Positions 11,701-26,700 of a stretch of DNA of 64,000 nt are shown piece after piece (within the stretch, counting starts at the first letter, position 1; each line of letters opens with the position of its first letter). This DNA comes from Gari tellinella (lineage: Eukaryota; Mollusca; Bivalvia; Cardiida; Psammobiidae), in NCBI GenBank assembly GCA_922989275.2, contig OV277874.1:19084154-19148153 (forward strand), written 5' to 3'. The notes beneath the pieces were generated by a model. That model saw only the letters and a program-made list of their open reading frames with translations, was not told the origin of the DNA and made no database searches. Made by a program: the position numbers and the translations under genes.

Positions 11701-14700
11701 AGAGAACCCCCAGATCAGGATCTACACCGTTAATACTGTACAAAAACCGCATAACTTATTATAAATTGACCATGTGGAATCTGCATTATCCAATCAAAAG
11801 TTTCACTGGTGAATGAGATAATCACGGTCTTCACTGTCGTCAATTCCGGAACATAATTGAAATTGTATATGGTCGACATGTAAAGATGCGGTTATTATCT
11901 CATTACACTATTTATTGCCATTAATATTTTGCATCTATATTTTTATTTCTAATTGATATGTACATATGTTGTTTGTTTGTATTATTGAACTCTTCAGTAT
12001 TGGAGGAAATAAAGAAACTAAACTAATATATCAAAATAGTTTTCCAGTTTATGTTCAGTTTTATATGTTCTATAATTTAAACATTTAGGTAACTCGTTAA
12101 CATCGCTATTCCAATTTTGAATAAATTGATTCTTTAAGGACTGTTCGATATTGTGAAGTAACATTTTTCTTGATCCATGATACTGTTGGTTTAACCATAT
12201 ATAACTTAAACCACACTCGTCTAAAATGGAATTTACATTATTCAACCAATGATATTGGTTGTCATTATTATTTAAATCGGAAAGTATAACTTTGTATAAG
12301 GAGGATGATAATTTATTGTCATTGTAAATTAAATTGTGCCAAAATCCGATTACTCTTTTTTAATGGCAACTGAGACAGGGTAACGGCCTAGATCACCGTA
12401 AAGCATAACATGAGGAGTCCCTTTTTTAACATGAAGAATATGTTTAAGAAAATCTGTATGTACTTTTTCTATTATTGCCAAATTACCGAAACACCAAACT
12501 TCGCACCCGTATGTTAATGTAGGTAAAATTGTGTTATCAAAAAGTATAAGCTGACAGTCAATTGGTAGATCTAGGTTTCGCAGTTTCCTATGTAAACTAA
12601 ACATCGACTTCCTTGCCTGTTCAACAACATGTTTTTTTGACACTGCAAATTGTCTATTTTTTTTAAAAGAGTACCCCTAGGTATTTGAAGCTATCGACAA
12701 CTTCGATTACATTATTATTTACTGTTATATTTCTATTTCTACCCTTTTTGTCTCCAAACACACGTATTTTCGTTTTATCAAAGTTAATATCCAGCTTCCA
12801 TGTAATAGAGTATTCATAAAAAGTATTCAAAAGTGATTACAACTCATCTTCTGTATTAGCAAAAATAACAGTATCATCAGCATAGAGTAAGACAACAAGT
12901 TTAAGATATATATCTAGGTTATTTTCTGAAATATCTATACCCCCGGTATTGTTATTGAACATAAATTGTACTAGATCATTTAAGAATAATGAAAACAGTA
13001 TAGGGGAAAGATTTTCACCCTGTCTTAATCCTCTGCTACATTGGAAGAAGCCTGACTTCTGACCATTTATGACAACACAAGACTTAATATCAAGATACAT
13101 GTTTCTAATTATGTTAAAAAGTTTACCATTGACATTATACTTCAGTAATTTTGACCATAAGTCTGCACGCCATACAGAGTCAAATTTTAAAGTTAAAAAA
13201 AGCGCAAAACAATTTCTTCTTTTTATGTTTACAATATTCACACAGCATATGGAGAATGAAGACATTATCAATTGTTGAATGACATTTTCGAAATCCTGCT
13301 TGATTTTGATTCAAAAGTTCATTTGTTTCTAAATATGATGTAAGTCTATTGTTTAAAATTGCCGTAAATAGTTTACCCATGCAGCTCAGTAAAGTTATTG
13401 GTCTATAATTTTCAGGCTGAGTGTTATCACCATTATTCTTATATATTGTACAATACTTCAACTAACCATGAATCTGGCAAATTTCCAGTATCGAATATTC
13501 TATTAAATAATTTGTGATAAAATGGCATTAATACATCAATCGAATGTTTTATGTATTCATTAGAAACCTGGTCCAAACCCGTTGCTTTACCTATTCTTAA
13601 ATTATCAATTGCTTTCTTGATTTCGTCAAAAGTAATTTCATTATTCAAATTGTTATCAACATCAACATTGGGCCAAAAAGGATCAACGGGGTCATCTTCA
13701 TCGACATTAGCAGTATTCAAATTCTTGCAAAACTCATAAAATGAGTCTATGTTAACATCGGGGTTCTTTGTTTTTGCATTAAGGCTATTAATGTAGTTCC
13801 AGTATTCGCGGGGTGACTCAGTTCTCATATTTTTTATTTTCTTTTTAAAGCTGCGTTTATATTTAACAACTGCATCTCGTATAGTTCGTTTATATTTTTT
13901 ACTAGCCTTCAACATATCATTTCTGTTAATATCATTTTTAACATGGTTATATTTTCGTCTACTTTTATGAAATTCGGATCTAGCGGTCAGTATTTCAGTA
14001 TTTCAGTATTGCTCATGAACAGACTCAATTAAACCGAGTCTGCAATTTTCAGTATTTGCTTTGATTTCTGTGCTTTCAAAGGATCTCCCCTTATTCAGAT
14101 TTACAACTATTGTCATACCACTTTTGGTTCTGGCTACTGCAGTTACCTGTCTTAACGTTACTTTTACTACTGCTACTGTATATTCCAAACGTATTTTAGC
14201 AGAAGTGGTTAGAACATTTTCAATATTTGTAACAATATCATTTATACAGCTTTTATCCATATCTTCACGTTCTAGCGTTTGCATGATGCATTCAAGTTTG
14301 GACATATCTATATTATGTATAAACTGTTGACTATAATTGTCAGACCATCTCTTGATTCGTTCACGACTGGACGTTTCATGTACATCAGGAGATTTACTAA
14401 CTGTTAGCTCAAAAGTACCTGGACAGTGTAAATCAGAAAGCAACGGACAGAAATCTATAGCATTGAACCCATTACGTAAGGGTATGGTATTTGCAGACAC
14501 TACAACATAATCGATAACAGATGTATTATTGCAAGTACATTTTCCAACATTTTGATCGCTAAAGGCTCTACCATTCATAATGACAAGATCATTGGTTTTA
14601 CAAAAGTCTACTAGATTTCTACCAAAACGGTTTATACTTTTATCTTCGGAGGACCTAGCATATAACATACCTTTTCGTTTCATTTCATTTACAACTTTAG

Positions 14701-17700
14701 CATCATATATTAAGTTACTGTCAATATCTATAGCATCATATATAGCGTCATCAATTTCAAATATATCTTGTAGTGTTGCTATTCTAGCGTTAAAATCACC
14801 CATTAGTATTACATATTTATAGGTGGTGCTAAAATCCTCTATTTCAGAGTAAAACATATCATAAAGATTCTGAGACTGATATTTAGAATTTTCCGGTGGA
14901 ACGTAGACAGAACCGAATACAATGTCTTCGTCAGTATCAAATAAAACCTTTGATAGTTTGAACCACTGTATATATTCACACTCGGTATCGATAACTGAGA
15001 AATATTTAGATAAACTAGATTTAATAAAAGTGGCTATACCTCTTAACTTTTTTTATTTTTTCTGTTTTCTGTTTTTCATAAAACATTCAAAATTTTCAAT
15101 ATTCACACAATCAAGATCATCAAGATGTGTTTCAGAACACGAAAAAAGGTCATAATTAGAAACAAAACTTCTAAATTCCGGGATATTCAGTTTAGAAGTA
15201 ATACCGCACACATTTAAGCAAGAGAATGACAAATTGTTTTTTAAAGTTTCAGTATTATTGCCACCATGGCAATCCTATAGCCCTGTACCCTGACGCTGGT
15301 TACTGTGTCTTCTCGCTTCTACTGGAATCTGAACGTCATCAGCTCTGACTTCCTGACCGTCGACAAACAGCCTATCTCTCACCAACACTGTCTTCTTCTT
15401 CCTGCTTCTGTAGTATCGCATAACCGGGTAAAGTTCTCTCCTCTTCTGTTCTATTTCCTCTGGAAATTGCTCGTTTATGCCGTAATTTGTTCCTCTCAAT
15501 AGGTGACCAGAACGACGGACTTCTTCTCTCTCCTTGAAAAATGTAAATTTAGCTACAATGGGGCGAGTGTTGTCAGACCTTCTTCGTCTATCAGCTCTAG
15601 CCGTGATGCGATGAACGCGCTCAAACCTTATGTCACATTTATCAAGTTTGGTTCTCAGAAACCTCTGGAGGACGGCTTCGGTATCTTCAAAGTAACGACC
15701 ATCGTGCTCTTGGAAATCTTCAGCAATGTTCGTAAACACTAAATTGTCTCGCACATTTCGGCATTTCACATCTACTAGGTCAGCTTTAACTTCGGCATTT
15801 ATATCACGTAACTCGCTTAAAGATTGACGCAGTTCATCGTTTTCACGCTTCATGTTTTCTATGGCATCCTCGTGGGTATCCAGTGTAACTTTATTGTCAC
15901 TCTGCTGCTTTTCTACAATGTAATATTGGTCACTTATATAGGGAACAGACTGTTGGAGTTCGCGCGTAGCTGATTCTGATTGGGTAAGTCTTTCTCCAAA
16001 ATCGTGCATTTTCACATTCTGTACTGCCCTAGCATGCGGCTGCTTTGCAGCTACGACAGCCAGTTAACCGTTACGTTGGGGTGAAGGGAAAATTTCTAAA
16101 AATTCATTTTCTGCTGATTATATTCTTTATTTTCCTTCAGCCAGTGATGACGTAGTGATGGTAAAAGACTGAAAAGATACATAAGGCATCATAAGTATTT
16201 GGTCTAATTAAATGATAAATGGCAGTTCCGGAGAGAATATAGAACCAGATCTACACTTAAAGTTCCAAGTTTCCAAATAAAGCAAGGTGCAAATAACTAG
16301 AGATTTCATACACGTCCTTTTAAGTGCACAAAAACGTAAAACATATGATCTTCAATGGTTTGTTCTTATTCTAACTGAATTCTGCCATATCAAGCTTAAA
16401 ATACATTTTGGTATGAAAATCACCGATCAGCATTTCAATCTCATATTCACAAGTTGACTAGAACTAATAAGATGACTAGAAACACTAAAACGCGAGGCAA
16501 ATTGGCCTGAACATACAAAATAATAGGCCGAGCGAGTCAAAGGTACGTAACCGAGGAGGTGCGAATTGAATACGGCCGAACGTAAGATCGACTAAAACAT
16601 GACCAATACAGAACCGAATCCGGTAATTTAGGTATAAACAGAACCAGCGTACATTATAAAATTGAGTTATAGAGCTGTCATTATAGAACTTACACCATGA
16701 GGGGGCAAATCTGCCTTTTGAAAGGGCTTGGCAACTGATCCGCGGCGACAAAATACCGGAATGCGCATGTGAGAAAATACATGTGCTTAAATTCTGCGAA
16801 TGATCGTAAATGACCGGAAAGGTTTACTTCTGTCAGAAAGGTCCTAAATAATAACACACATTCATTACCTTAAAAAAAGTCCTTAATGCTATTTTCAATT
16901 TCATCAAGTTTATCAAGCTTTCCAAACCCTTTTTCTAGCACTACCAACTTCGACATCAACGCATCATACTCAGTGGTTGACATAGAAACTTTATCTGAAT
17001 GCTTCAGTTCCGGGTGGACTCGGCCAGTGTCTAAGTCCAAGTAAGAGAGCTCTCCGTCAATAGAGGAGTCAGAGCTTAGTTCTGATCGAAGTCTTTTGGT
17101 TTTGGTAGGGCGTGGAGTTCCGGGGGTTCTAGGTGTCTACGTATTCGTAGCCATATTTACAACTTTCTTGGACACACTGTGGTCAGTCTTATATCAGTCT
17201 TATATGAACACTATCAAAGGGAGACAATCACAGTGTGTCACCACAGATAAAGTACATGTAATACATAATTGTGTTGTAAAGCTGTTAATAACTAATTGGT
17301 GTATCTTTCTTGGCTCAATTTTGCACACTGTCAGTTAGAAGACACTGTATGAACACATGCTTATAAACACAACTCGTAACCAATACGTGTGCATGTACAA
17401 GACACCGAGCTCACAGAACGTCCGCTATATATTATTCACTATTCACTATATAAAAGAGTAACACAATAAAATGAAACAACCCTTAGCCTGAAGTGACCAG
17501 TATCAAAGGAAGATAATCACAATATTCTACCGCTATAATAAATACATGTGCATATACATATATATATATTTTATGAACACATAAAATAATTTATGCCACC
17601 GTACACACCTCTTTAGGTTTATGGAAAAACAAAAAGGTATTGATTGGGAAATACGAGTGTCGTGGAGGACGACGGAGTAGTGGGACGCTAGTTGTAAAAT

Positions 17701-20700
17701 ATCACGTGACCTCACGGACCAATCAGACTCCTTCCTTGTCAGTTCGCCATTTATCGATAAGCGAGGAAGGAGACTGTTAAACTCTACAAAACAAACCACC
17801 ACCTCCCTTCCTCCTCCTCATTTTAGGTCAACTTATTAGTTTTAACATAAGCTTTATGTTTACTATGTAAGCTTTATATTTACTATGTTTTATGTTCCGG
17901 GCGGTTCTTCTTGCCCGGATAAAGGAAAGACTATGCATAATTTAATAGATAAAATGATTTATGGCATTTTTATGCCCTAATACAAACATAACATTGGTGT
18001 TATTATATATATACATGCCTTTCCTTTACAAGTGAGTCCATGCCCATCATGGCGATCATACATTATATGCGAACAGAGTGGCATAAATTGTGTATATCTA
18101 TTTTAAAGTAATTGATGTATCCTTTTTGGCTCAATTATGTGCACTGTTAGTCAGAAAGCATTGTATGAACTCAGGCTTATAAATCAATCGTAACTAATAT
18201 ATGTGCATGTACATGTGCTATTGCCGATAATTTGTAAATAATCTAAAATTCGGAAAGGATATCAAATTTGTTTGCGTACTACAAATGTATATAAATGTGC
18301 GACAACAGTGTACTTTACACTATAAGGGTAGTATAGGTATATTACATGATAAAGTGGTCAGTATGCGTGACCAGTCACCAGTGCTAGCAGATGGTAGCTT
18401 AAAACAGGCTGAAAGTAAAGCAGAACGCGCCTTAATGCGCATTCTGCTTTACGTTCAACCTGTTTTATGCAGTCATGTGTCTTCAAAACAAGAAACAGAC
18501 TATGAGGTAAAGGTACGATGAGAAAAATTCCGTCTGAAAAATTGAAAATTTGAAATCTTAGGATTTCTATGATCAACTTATAACAGCCCTGCTTTTGCAG
18601 CGACATGACTATATCAGGGAGTTTATTATTGAAGTATAGCAACGACCTTTGTGGTCAGAGATTCATTTGTTGACTTCGTCAAAAGCAACATATCAGTTTG
18701 CTCACGAACTTTCCTTTTATTAACAGCGAGTGCATTGGTTGTACTTTAAGATGTATAACCTATCTGTAGGTTAAGATGTATTTACGTACTGGTAGGGCAC
18801 CGGTTGTATTTAAAGATGTATTACGTACCTGTAGGGAATTGGTTGTACTTTTAGATGTTTTACGTACCTGTAGGTTAAGATGTATTACGTACCTGTAAAG
18901 CGTTGGTTGTACTTTAAGATGTATTACGTACCTGTAGGTTCAGATGTATTTACAAACCTGTAGGTTCAGATGTATTTACGTACCTGTAAAGCACTGGTTG
19001 TACTTTAAGATGTATACCGTACCTGTAGGTTCAGATGTATTTACGTACCTGTAAAGCACTGGTTGTACTTTAAGATGTATAACGTACCTGTAGGTTCAGA
19101 TGTATTTACGTACCTGTAAAGCACTGTTTGTACTTTAAGATGTATAACGTACCTGTAGGTAAAGATGTATTTACGTACATGTAGGGCATTGGTTGTACTT
19201 TAATATGTATTACGTACCTGTAGGTAAAAATGTATCTACGTACCTGTAGGGCATTGGTTGTATTTTAAGATGTATTACGTACTTGTAGGTAAAGATGTAT
19301 CTACGTACCTGTAGGGCATCGGATGTATTTTAAGATGTATTACGTACCTGTAGGTAAAGATGTATTTACGTACCTGTAGGTCATTGGTTGTATTTTAAGA
19401 TGTTTTACGTACCTGTAGGCCATTGATTGTATCTTAAGATGTATAACGTACCTGTAGGTTAAGATGTACTTACGTGCCTGTAGGGCATCGGTTGTATTTT
19501 AAGATGTTTTTACGTACCTGTATGTTAAGATGTATTTACGTACCTGTAGGTTAAGATGTATTTACATACCTGTAGGACATTGGTTGTATTTGAAGATGTA
19601 TTACGTACCTGTTGTTAATTGGTTGTATTTGAAGATGTATTTACATACCTGTAGGGCATTGGTTGTATTTAAGGACACAGTAGTCTCCACGTGGCCATTC
19701 CATCGACACACCAACATTGTGTACAGTTTTAACACAAAACCAACGGTTAAAATGGCTCTTCGTGAATTGACCTGAATATACATGTATATCGATTATCGAA
19801 GAGCTTGGTTTCAAACTATGCTCTATTGCAAATTAATTGCTTTTTCCATAGGCACACATACGAATATATAGACATACACTTATACAGTCGAAACTCGATA
19901 CTTCTATCTTGTTTAAATAGATCCTGCCATTATGTCATAAGTTGAATTTCGATACCTCGATCTCTCTTACGTCGACCATACCCGTATTTCGATGTTAAAC
20001 CGTGGCTTACAAACATACCCGTATTTCAAAGTTAAAACGTGGCTAAGCCACTTTATAAATTTGAAATATGCGTACAGTTGAATTTCGATATCTCGAACTC
20101 GGTTAGGTTGAACATACCCGTATTTCAAAGTTAAAACTAGGCTAAGCCACGTTTTACGTTTTAACTTTGAAATACTGGTATGTTCGACTTTACCGAGCAT
20201 GAAAAAATGCAATTCCTGTGTCGACAAATAGGATAGTTCGAATTAAGCGAGTTCGACTGTATATTCGAACTATCGAGTTTCGACCTAACGTCGAACACTC
20301 GAGGTACCTCTAGTCGGCATTACTCTAAAGTCTTCAGTTGAAAGTCGATAACTGATCTGGGTCTACATTGTTTGCACATGTTATGAGTATATTTTGAATA
20401 AGCCCATGGTGTTGCAAGAGTTAATCCTTTACCTTAAAGGCTGTTTCTGGTATTGAAGATAGGTGGCCACTTAAAACAGGTTGAAAGAAAAGCAGAATGC
20501 GTCTTAAGGTGCATTTTGCTTTACTTTCAGCCTGCTTTAAGCTACTATCTGCTAGAAAATAAGAAAATTGTCTGACAATACATATTCATGACTGTATAAA
20601 TTGATACTCTTTTCTTTAGTGGAGGGATAAATTAAATGTGCTAAAAGGCGCTTCTATTAGATAAAGGGTTAAAACAGATACGAAACTTGACAACTCGTAA

Positions 20701-23700
20701 ATGGAGTATAATATCTGATCATGTTTTTTGGCAGTAATACTGGAGTATTTATGTAACTCATGGCATGCTGGGTAATATTTCGTTTGCAACAATTGTCTGC
20801 TATTATTCTTAAAAAATGGAAAATGCAACTAACTGCTTCAGTGCGAAGAATGAATTAAAGTTGTGAAAAGGTGTACCTGTGGAGTAATAAGTTAACAATT
20901 ACACTTAAAAATTCAGTTGTTAATAAAAAGCAAAAATACAATCGAAACTCAATACTTCGCTTAACCCATTTTATGCGGGATACACTTTTAGGTGTATCTC
21001 TAGGCAAACAGTTTTGATCTCAGGCCTGATCTAAGATCAAGACTGTTTGCTGCTAAGTCAATATTCTATCAGAAACTGCTTAACTCTTTTGGAAATATTT
21101 TAGTTATACCTGCTGCAGACGACATTTTAAAATGGCCGCCAAATATTACCCAGCATGCAATGGGTTAATCGGTCGCAACAGTAGCAACGTTTTAACTTTA
21201 AAATATTGGTATGTTCGAACTAACGCGAATTCGTATATCGAGTTTCTACTGTAAATATGAGCTTGCTTTACCTTCCAGGTGATTTGGAGACCAAGAACTG
21301 TCAGGGGTTCGTGTCTCTGTATTTTGGTTAAGCCAGCCCTCTTGCCACGCGATCATACTATCCTTTGGACACCCGGTCTTAGGTTTCGGGAGTCCGTACA
21401 TTCCGCTGGGCCAGGATTTCGGAACTGCAAGCTGACTGGCTTTAAAATGTAATGAAAACGTACGGAAAACGTACTTTTAACTCTAACTTAACCTTTTTCT
21501 CATAGCTTCTTTTAGCAAATTGTAAAATAAAAGCGTCCTGAAAATAAAACAGAATGCACCTTAAGGCGCGTTCTACTTTACTTTTAGCCTGCTTTCACAT
21601 ACCATCTGCTAGGATGTAGGCGTTAGGCAGAATAGTGGACACCGATAGATTATCGATAAACTGTCCTACGCTAGCTTGCGTGCCCGTCAATGTTCGGCTC
21701 TTACCGCTCGGTATTTACGGAAACTCCCGACGACTCTTTGAACATATTAATTTTATTTTCAATTTGAAAAAGGACCAAATTAACATTAACTTACAATTCT
21801 TAAATTTATATCAAAAGAAAGAAAAAATAGTCAAGTATACGAGCCCGTTTGCACAGAATTGATATCGATTTGTATAAATGCACAAGGTCGTGTTATATTA
21901 TCCGTGTCGAGGCTTATTTTCAGCATTTTACTCTTTGTTTAATGTGATTTAGAGGTGTCTTTTTAAACTTAAAAAAGGACCAAAATCTTATTCAAATATT
22001 TTTTCAAAACAAATTTCATCATAAAGGAAAATGTTTAAGCTAACACAGGCCGTTTGCACAGGAACGATATCTGTCCAGAAAAAAAAGTTATTACAAGTTA
22101 TGTAAAAATGCCCTTCTTATTTTAATGCTCGAAAATGAGAGCAAGTGGGCCACCTGCGTGTCCACTATTCTGCGTAACGGCACATTGTTAACTTCTTATG
22201 GCGCACATGCGTGCCTGTAAACAGTGGAACTATTTTCTACAATGGAGGATTAAATCAAAGGCATATATGTGGAGCAAGTGGTTAAGTGCCCTATTTAATA
22301 CATGCATATAGTTTTACACAGGGCTCCAGATAAAAGTGAGTAAACTGACCAAATCCAACATTTTTTCACTCATTGTAGAACAAAATTCTACGGTGTTACT
22401 ACTCATTAGAATCGTCTCGAAGAGACGAATCAAATGAGTAGTGACACCATAGGGTTTAATCCAGAAATAAAGATTTTAGGTTTTGAAAAACTTCCCTTAT
22501 TTGGGGCCCTGTTTACAGACTGGAATTATATTTGTTTTAGTCATACTGTATGCATGTACATTTACACTTTGTCTGAGAACTAGCTCAAACTAAACCCAGT
22601 CTCTTTATAACCTTTGGAACTTGGTATATAGAATACCGCATTGTTTGAAATGGAAATATGTTTGCTTTAAGCTTTTAAAGTCTTATCGTGCTAAGCGTGG
22701 ATTGGCTATCATTCATAATCAGTTTGGATCCAGATCAGACGCCGCGTAAGGCGGTATATGATCTGGAACTAAACTGTTTTCAACTCCTATTTAACCTTTC
22801 GTCAGTTTGAAATTCTTACAGTGGATAAGACGTTATTCTTTCCAGTTTAAACGCAAATAAAACATAAACGCAATGCACTAATAATGTAGAAATATAAAAT
22901 TGTTCGAAAGTTATATCTTGTAATTTTAATCTGAGTGGCAAATAGTTTTGGCGCCTGTCAGCCTGATCAGACGCCTGGTTATGAGGAAATCAGTTTAAAA
23001 ATTGAATAAAACTATTCAAACCTTGTGGGGTATTTCCGCCTTTTATAGTTTGGTACATAGATAGTGTGTGTTGAAGAAATTGTCTCTTCGTAGCGATTGT
23101 AGATGTGATATTGTCGGGACAGAACTGGTAAAAATCCCCTTCTCCTGTCCAAAACTGAGGCGACAGTGCAACGTCAATAGACGTAAGAACAAGTCCGAGA
23201 GGTTCCGGAGAAGCAGCACTTCCTGTTTTCAATGTATCATAAAACTGGCCAATGGAATCAGAAAACCCCAGCCTCGTTTTGAATGAATCCAAGTTTACCA
23301 CGTACGAAGAGGATGCTCCGAGTATTGGACCTCCGTCAGTTGCGACGTCCATTGGTGCCTAATATAAATAAAGAGTAAATACATATCAAACCCTTCACTA
23401 CCATGACGTCATTAATTTTTTACAATTATTGTCGCCAGCTTTTGATTCTAAAATTCAACCCATTACCCCAGTTCTATTCCATACTAGAAACAAGCTATTG
23501 GTTAAACCCCTTCTAGCCGGAAACCCCTGTAAACCGGACATTTATGATGCCCCCACACATGTCCGGTTTACAGGGGTTTCACTGTACAGTGAAACCCCTC
23601 TGAACCGGACATGTGTGGGGAGAACATAAATTTCCGGTTTACAGGGGTTTCCGGTTTAGAGGGGTTTTATCCCATACCTTGTTTCTAGCATGGACTATAG

Positions 23701-26700
23701 CTGATCACTTAAAGCAGGTTGAAAGTAAAGTAGAATGCGCATTAATGCGCATTCTGCTTTACTTTCAACCTGCTTTTAAGCTATTATCTGCTAGAATATA
23801 GAAAACATTTCTGATGATACATATTCATGAATGTATTTTCTTGAGTAAATGAATACATCAAAGGCGTAAAAAGGCACATATATAGTGTAATGGGTTCAAA
23901 TAAAGAAGGGTTGGAAACGGGATCAAAGTTTTTGTCCGGTTTAGAGAGAATTCCGGTATTTAGAGGTTCCGGTTTAAAGGGGTTTCACTGTATTTCTTCA
24001 TTCAAAATGGCAAACTCTAAACGAAATGTACAGAAACAGATACATGTAACAATGAGGCGATGAGAGTTTAACCCTTTCATGATCAATTTTATCGTGAGCT
24101 TTTTACCCCTTCACCGCCATATTGTCGTCTGCTTATATATTGTTGTCTGCAAAAGCGTTTCAAAATCAAATTTAAGGCAGTATCACTGAAGAAATTTCAA
24201 AACACGTGTCAACAGTTTGGATCCTGATCAGACGCCCTGTTACGTAGGAGCTAAGCTGTTTTCAAACGCGCCTTTTGGCGTCATCAGGGCTGCCATTTCT
24301 CCGGATTTTTCCGAAATCTTCGGATTTTTATTCCAACAGATGGGAGCTTAAAACAGGCTGAGAGTAAAGCAGAATGCGCCTTAAGGCGCATTCTGCTTTA
24401 CTTTCAACCTCCTTTAATCATTACGTGTCTTAAAAACTAGAAACAGACTATGGGTTAAAGGTATAATCAGGAAAATCTGGCTTGAAAAATTGAAAAATTT
24501 GAAATCTTAGGATTTTTTTATCAACTTATGGCAGGCCTGCGTCATTGATAGTGAAAGGGTGAAACAAGGCTATGGATTTGATAGGTGGGAGCATTAACCC
24601 CTTCACTGCCATGACGTCATCAAAATTAAACAATTGTCGTCTGCTTCTATTTCTAAAAAACATTTTTTTTAGGTATTTTGACTTAAGAAATATTGAAACG
24701 AATGTCAAACAGTTTGGATCATGATTGCGTCTGATCAGGATCTAAACTGTTTGCAATAACTATTGCACTCGGGGTAAGGCAGTGAATGGGTTAAATAGAA
24801 ACGTGTCTTACCTTTTTCATAGCATAAGAGACGAAATCGCTAATGTTCAGCCTTGACCTCGCTGTTTCCCGGTAACCAAGGTCTACTTCCGTGATCACGT
24901 GCTGTTTCATAGACAATGATGATCATCAGACATAAATATCGTTTTTTAAGCCACTAAAACATACGTTTGCTAGCAATATTTATCTCCGGAATGTCGCCAA
25001 AATATGAAACAAATAATTACCTACGGCAGCGACTGTGTTAGACGGGTATTTAACAAACGGGTATTTTGCAAACAGTTTGGATCCTGATCAGACGCCGCGT
25101 AACGCAACGTTTGATCAGGACCAAAACTATTTGACACTCGTTCTAAAACTTCTTCAGTCATACTGCCTTATTTTGTAACTTTAAAACGACATTGCAGACA
25201 ACAAAATTGAAGCAGACGACAATGAAATATTTAGTAGTATCTGTTTGTTTTCTCAAAACCCTATTTCAATTTGTGACCATCGTCAATTGAGTCATCTCTT
25301 TTTACGATGGGGAAATTAGAAAATCGTTAATGCATGCATGAACCGTAAGAAATAATTTTCTTAAGTCTTGTAGACGGTAGCTTAAAGGAGTCTGAAAGTA
25401 AAACAGAATGCACATTCTGTTTTTCTGTCTTCAAAACTAGACACAGGGTATTGGTTAACACAAATTTTACTGTAATTTAACTCTTTCACTGCCATTGGCG
25501 CCAAAAGGCGAATTTGCAAACAGTTTGGATCCTGATCAGACGCCGCGTTACGCGGCGTCTGATCAGGATCCAAACTGTTTTATACTCGTATCGACCTTTC
25601 TTCAGTCAAAACAGCCCTAAAGCTGACTTTAAAATATTGCAGACGACACAATCAATACCGACGATATTTATGCGATAAGAGAGTTTAAGCAGACGATAAA
25701 ACTTGGCAACGAAAGAGTTAACCCATTACCCCATAAATACGCCTTCTTGTGCCATTAATTTATTCCTCTACTGAAGAAAGTAGTTCCAATTTATACTGTT
25801 AAAAATAAAAATCATAAGAATTTTTTTCTATATTAAGGCGCATTCTGCTTTACTTTTTACCAGCTTTAAGGTACTTCGCAGGTGCGCTTAGTTTCCATAC
25901 AATGTGTTATGAAACTTTTCATGAAGAATGATAATAGCCTAAGAAACAATGTGTGAAAATATAGGCAAAATTTATCGATTGTTTTGTCTTTAAGGTATCT
26001 TTTTCTGACAAAAACCTGGAATTTTGATGATTTTATTTTTCTCAAAAATAAATAAAGCTAATAACTATAAATCTCGCCCAATAAGTAGTCCAAAACATTC
26101 ATTACAAGAAAAGCTAAAACCATTTTGAATAAAGGTGTTCGAAAGATGTTATCAGCTATTTAAATTTTGCAAAATGCCAAAAAAATTGAATTACTAAAAA
26201 CTGACTCATTCAATGTATATTTGTTTTCGTTTATTCAAATATATGGTTGATGAAAAAGTGAGTCTGAAAAAAATAGAAAATATTACAGTCAGGATTTGTT
26301 GTAGTAACAGATTTTCTTATTAAAATGTGGGATATTTGAAGTTGAGATACAGGTACCTACCTTAAAATTAAAATTCTGTCATTAAAATGCATTATTATTT
26401 ATTCATGGACTTGCATACAAGGTTAATTATATTTTTTGAACAATAATAATGGGCAATATCGATCTTGAAAAGGTTGACGTATAGATAAGCTTCAATGTGT
26501 GGCTTTATATAGTTCGATCAAATCGTATACATGTATACCGATTTAATTGACTTGTAAGTCACTAAACTAAAACGTACATGTAAGTAGACATATAATTGGA
26601 CCGTATATAACATCACTAATTCTAATCAACGAAAACTAGAAAAAAAAACATGTCCCTTGATCACTGCGTTATAGATTGACAAGTCAATAAATCGGACACT

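Larger units (their letters stand above)
17155..18369. other. Apextrin intron 7 (5' side), no gene seen
   Basis: Only the direct repeat pair is recognisable. Confidence 0.6.

Noticed and set aside
16485..16751. 88-codon minus-strand frame in the ORF1 insert
   Set aside because: No similarity recognised and composition like non-coding neighbours.
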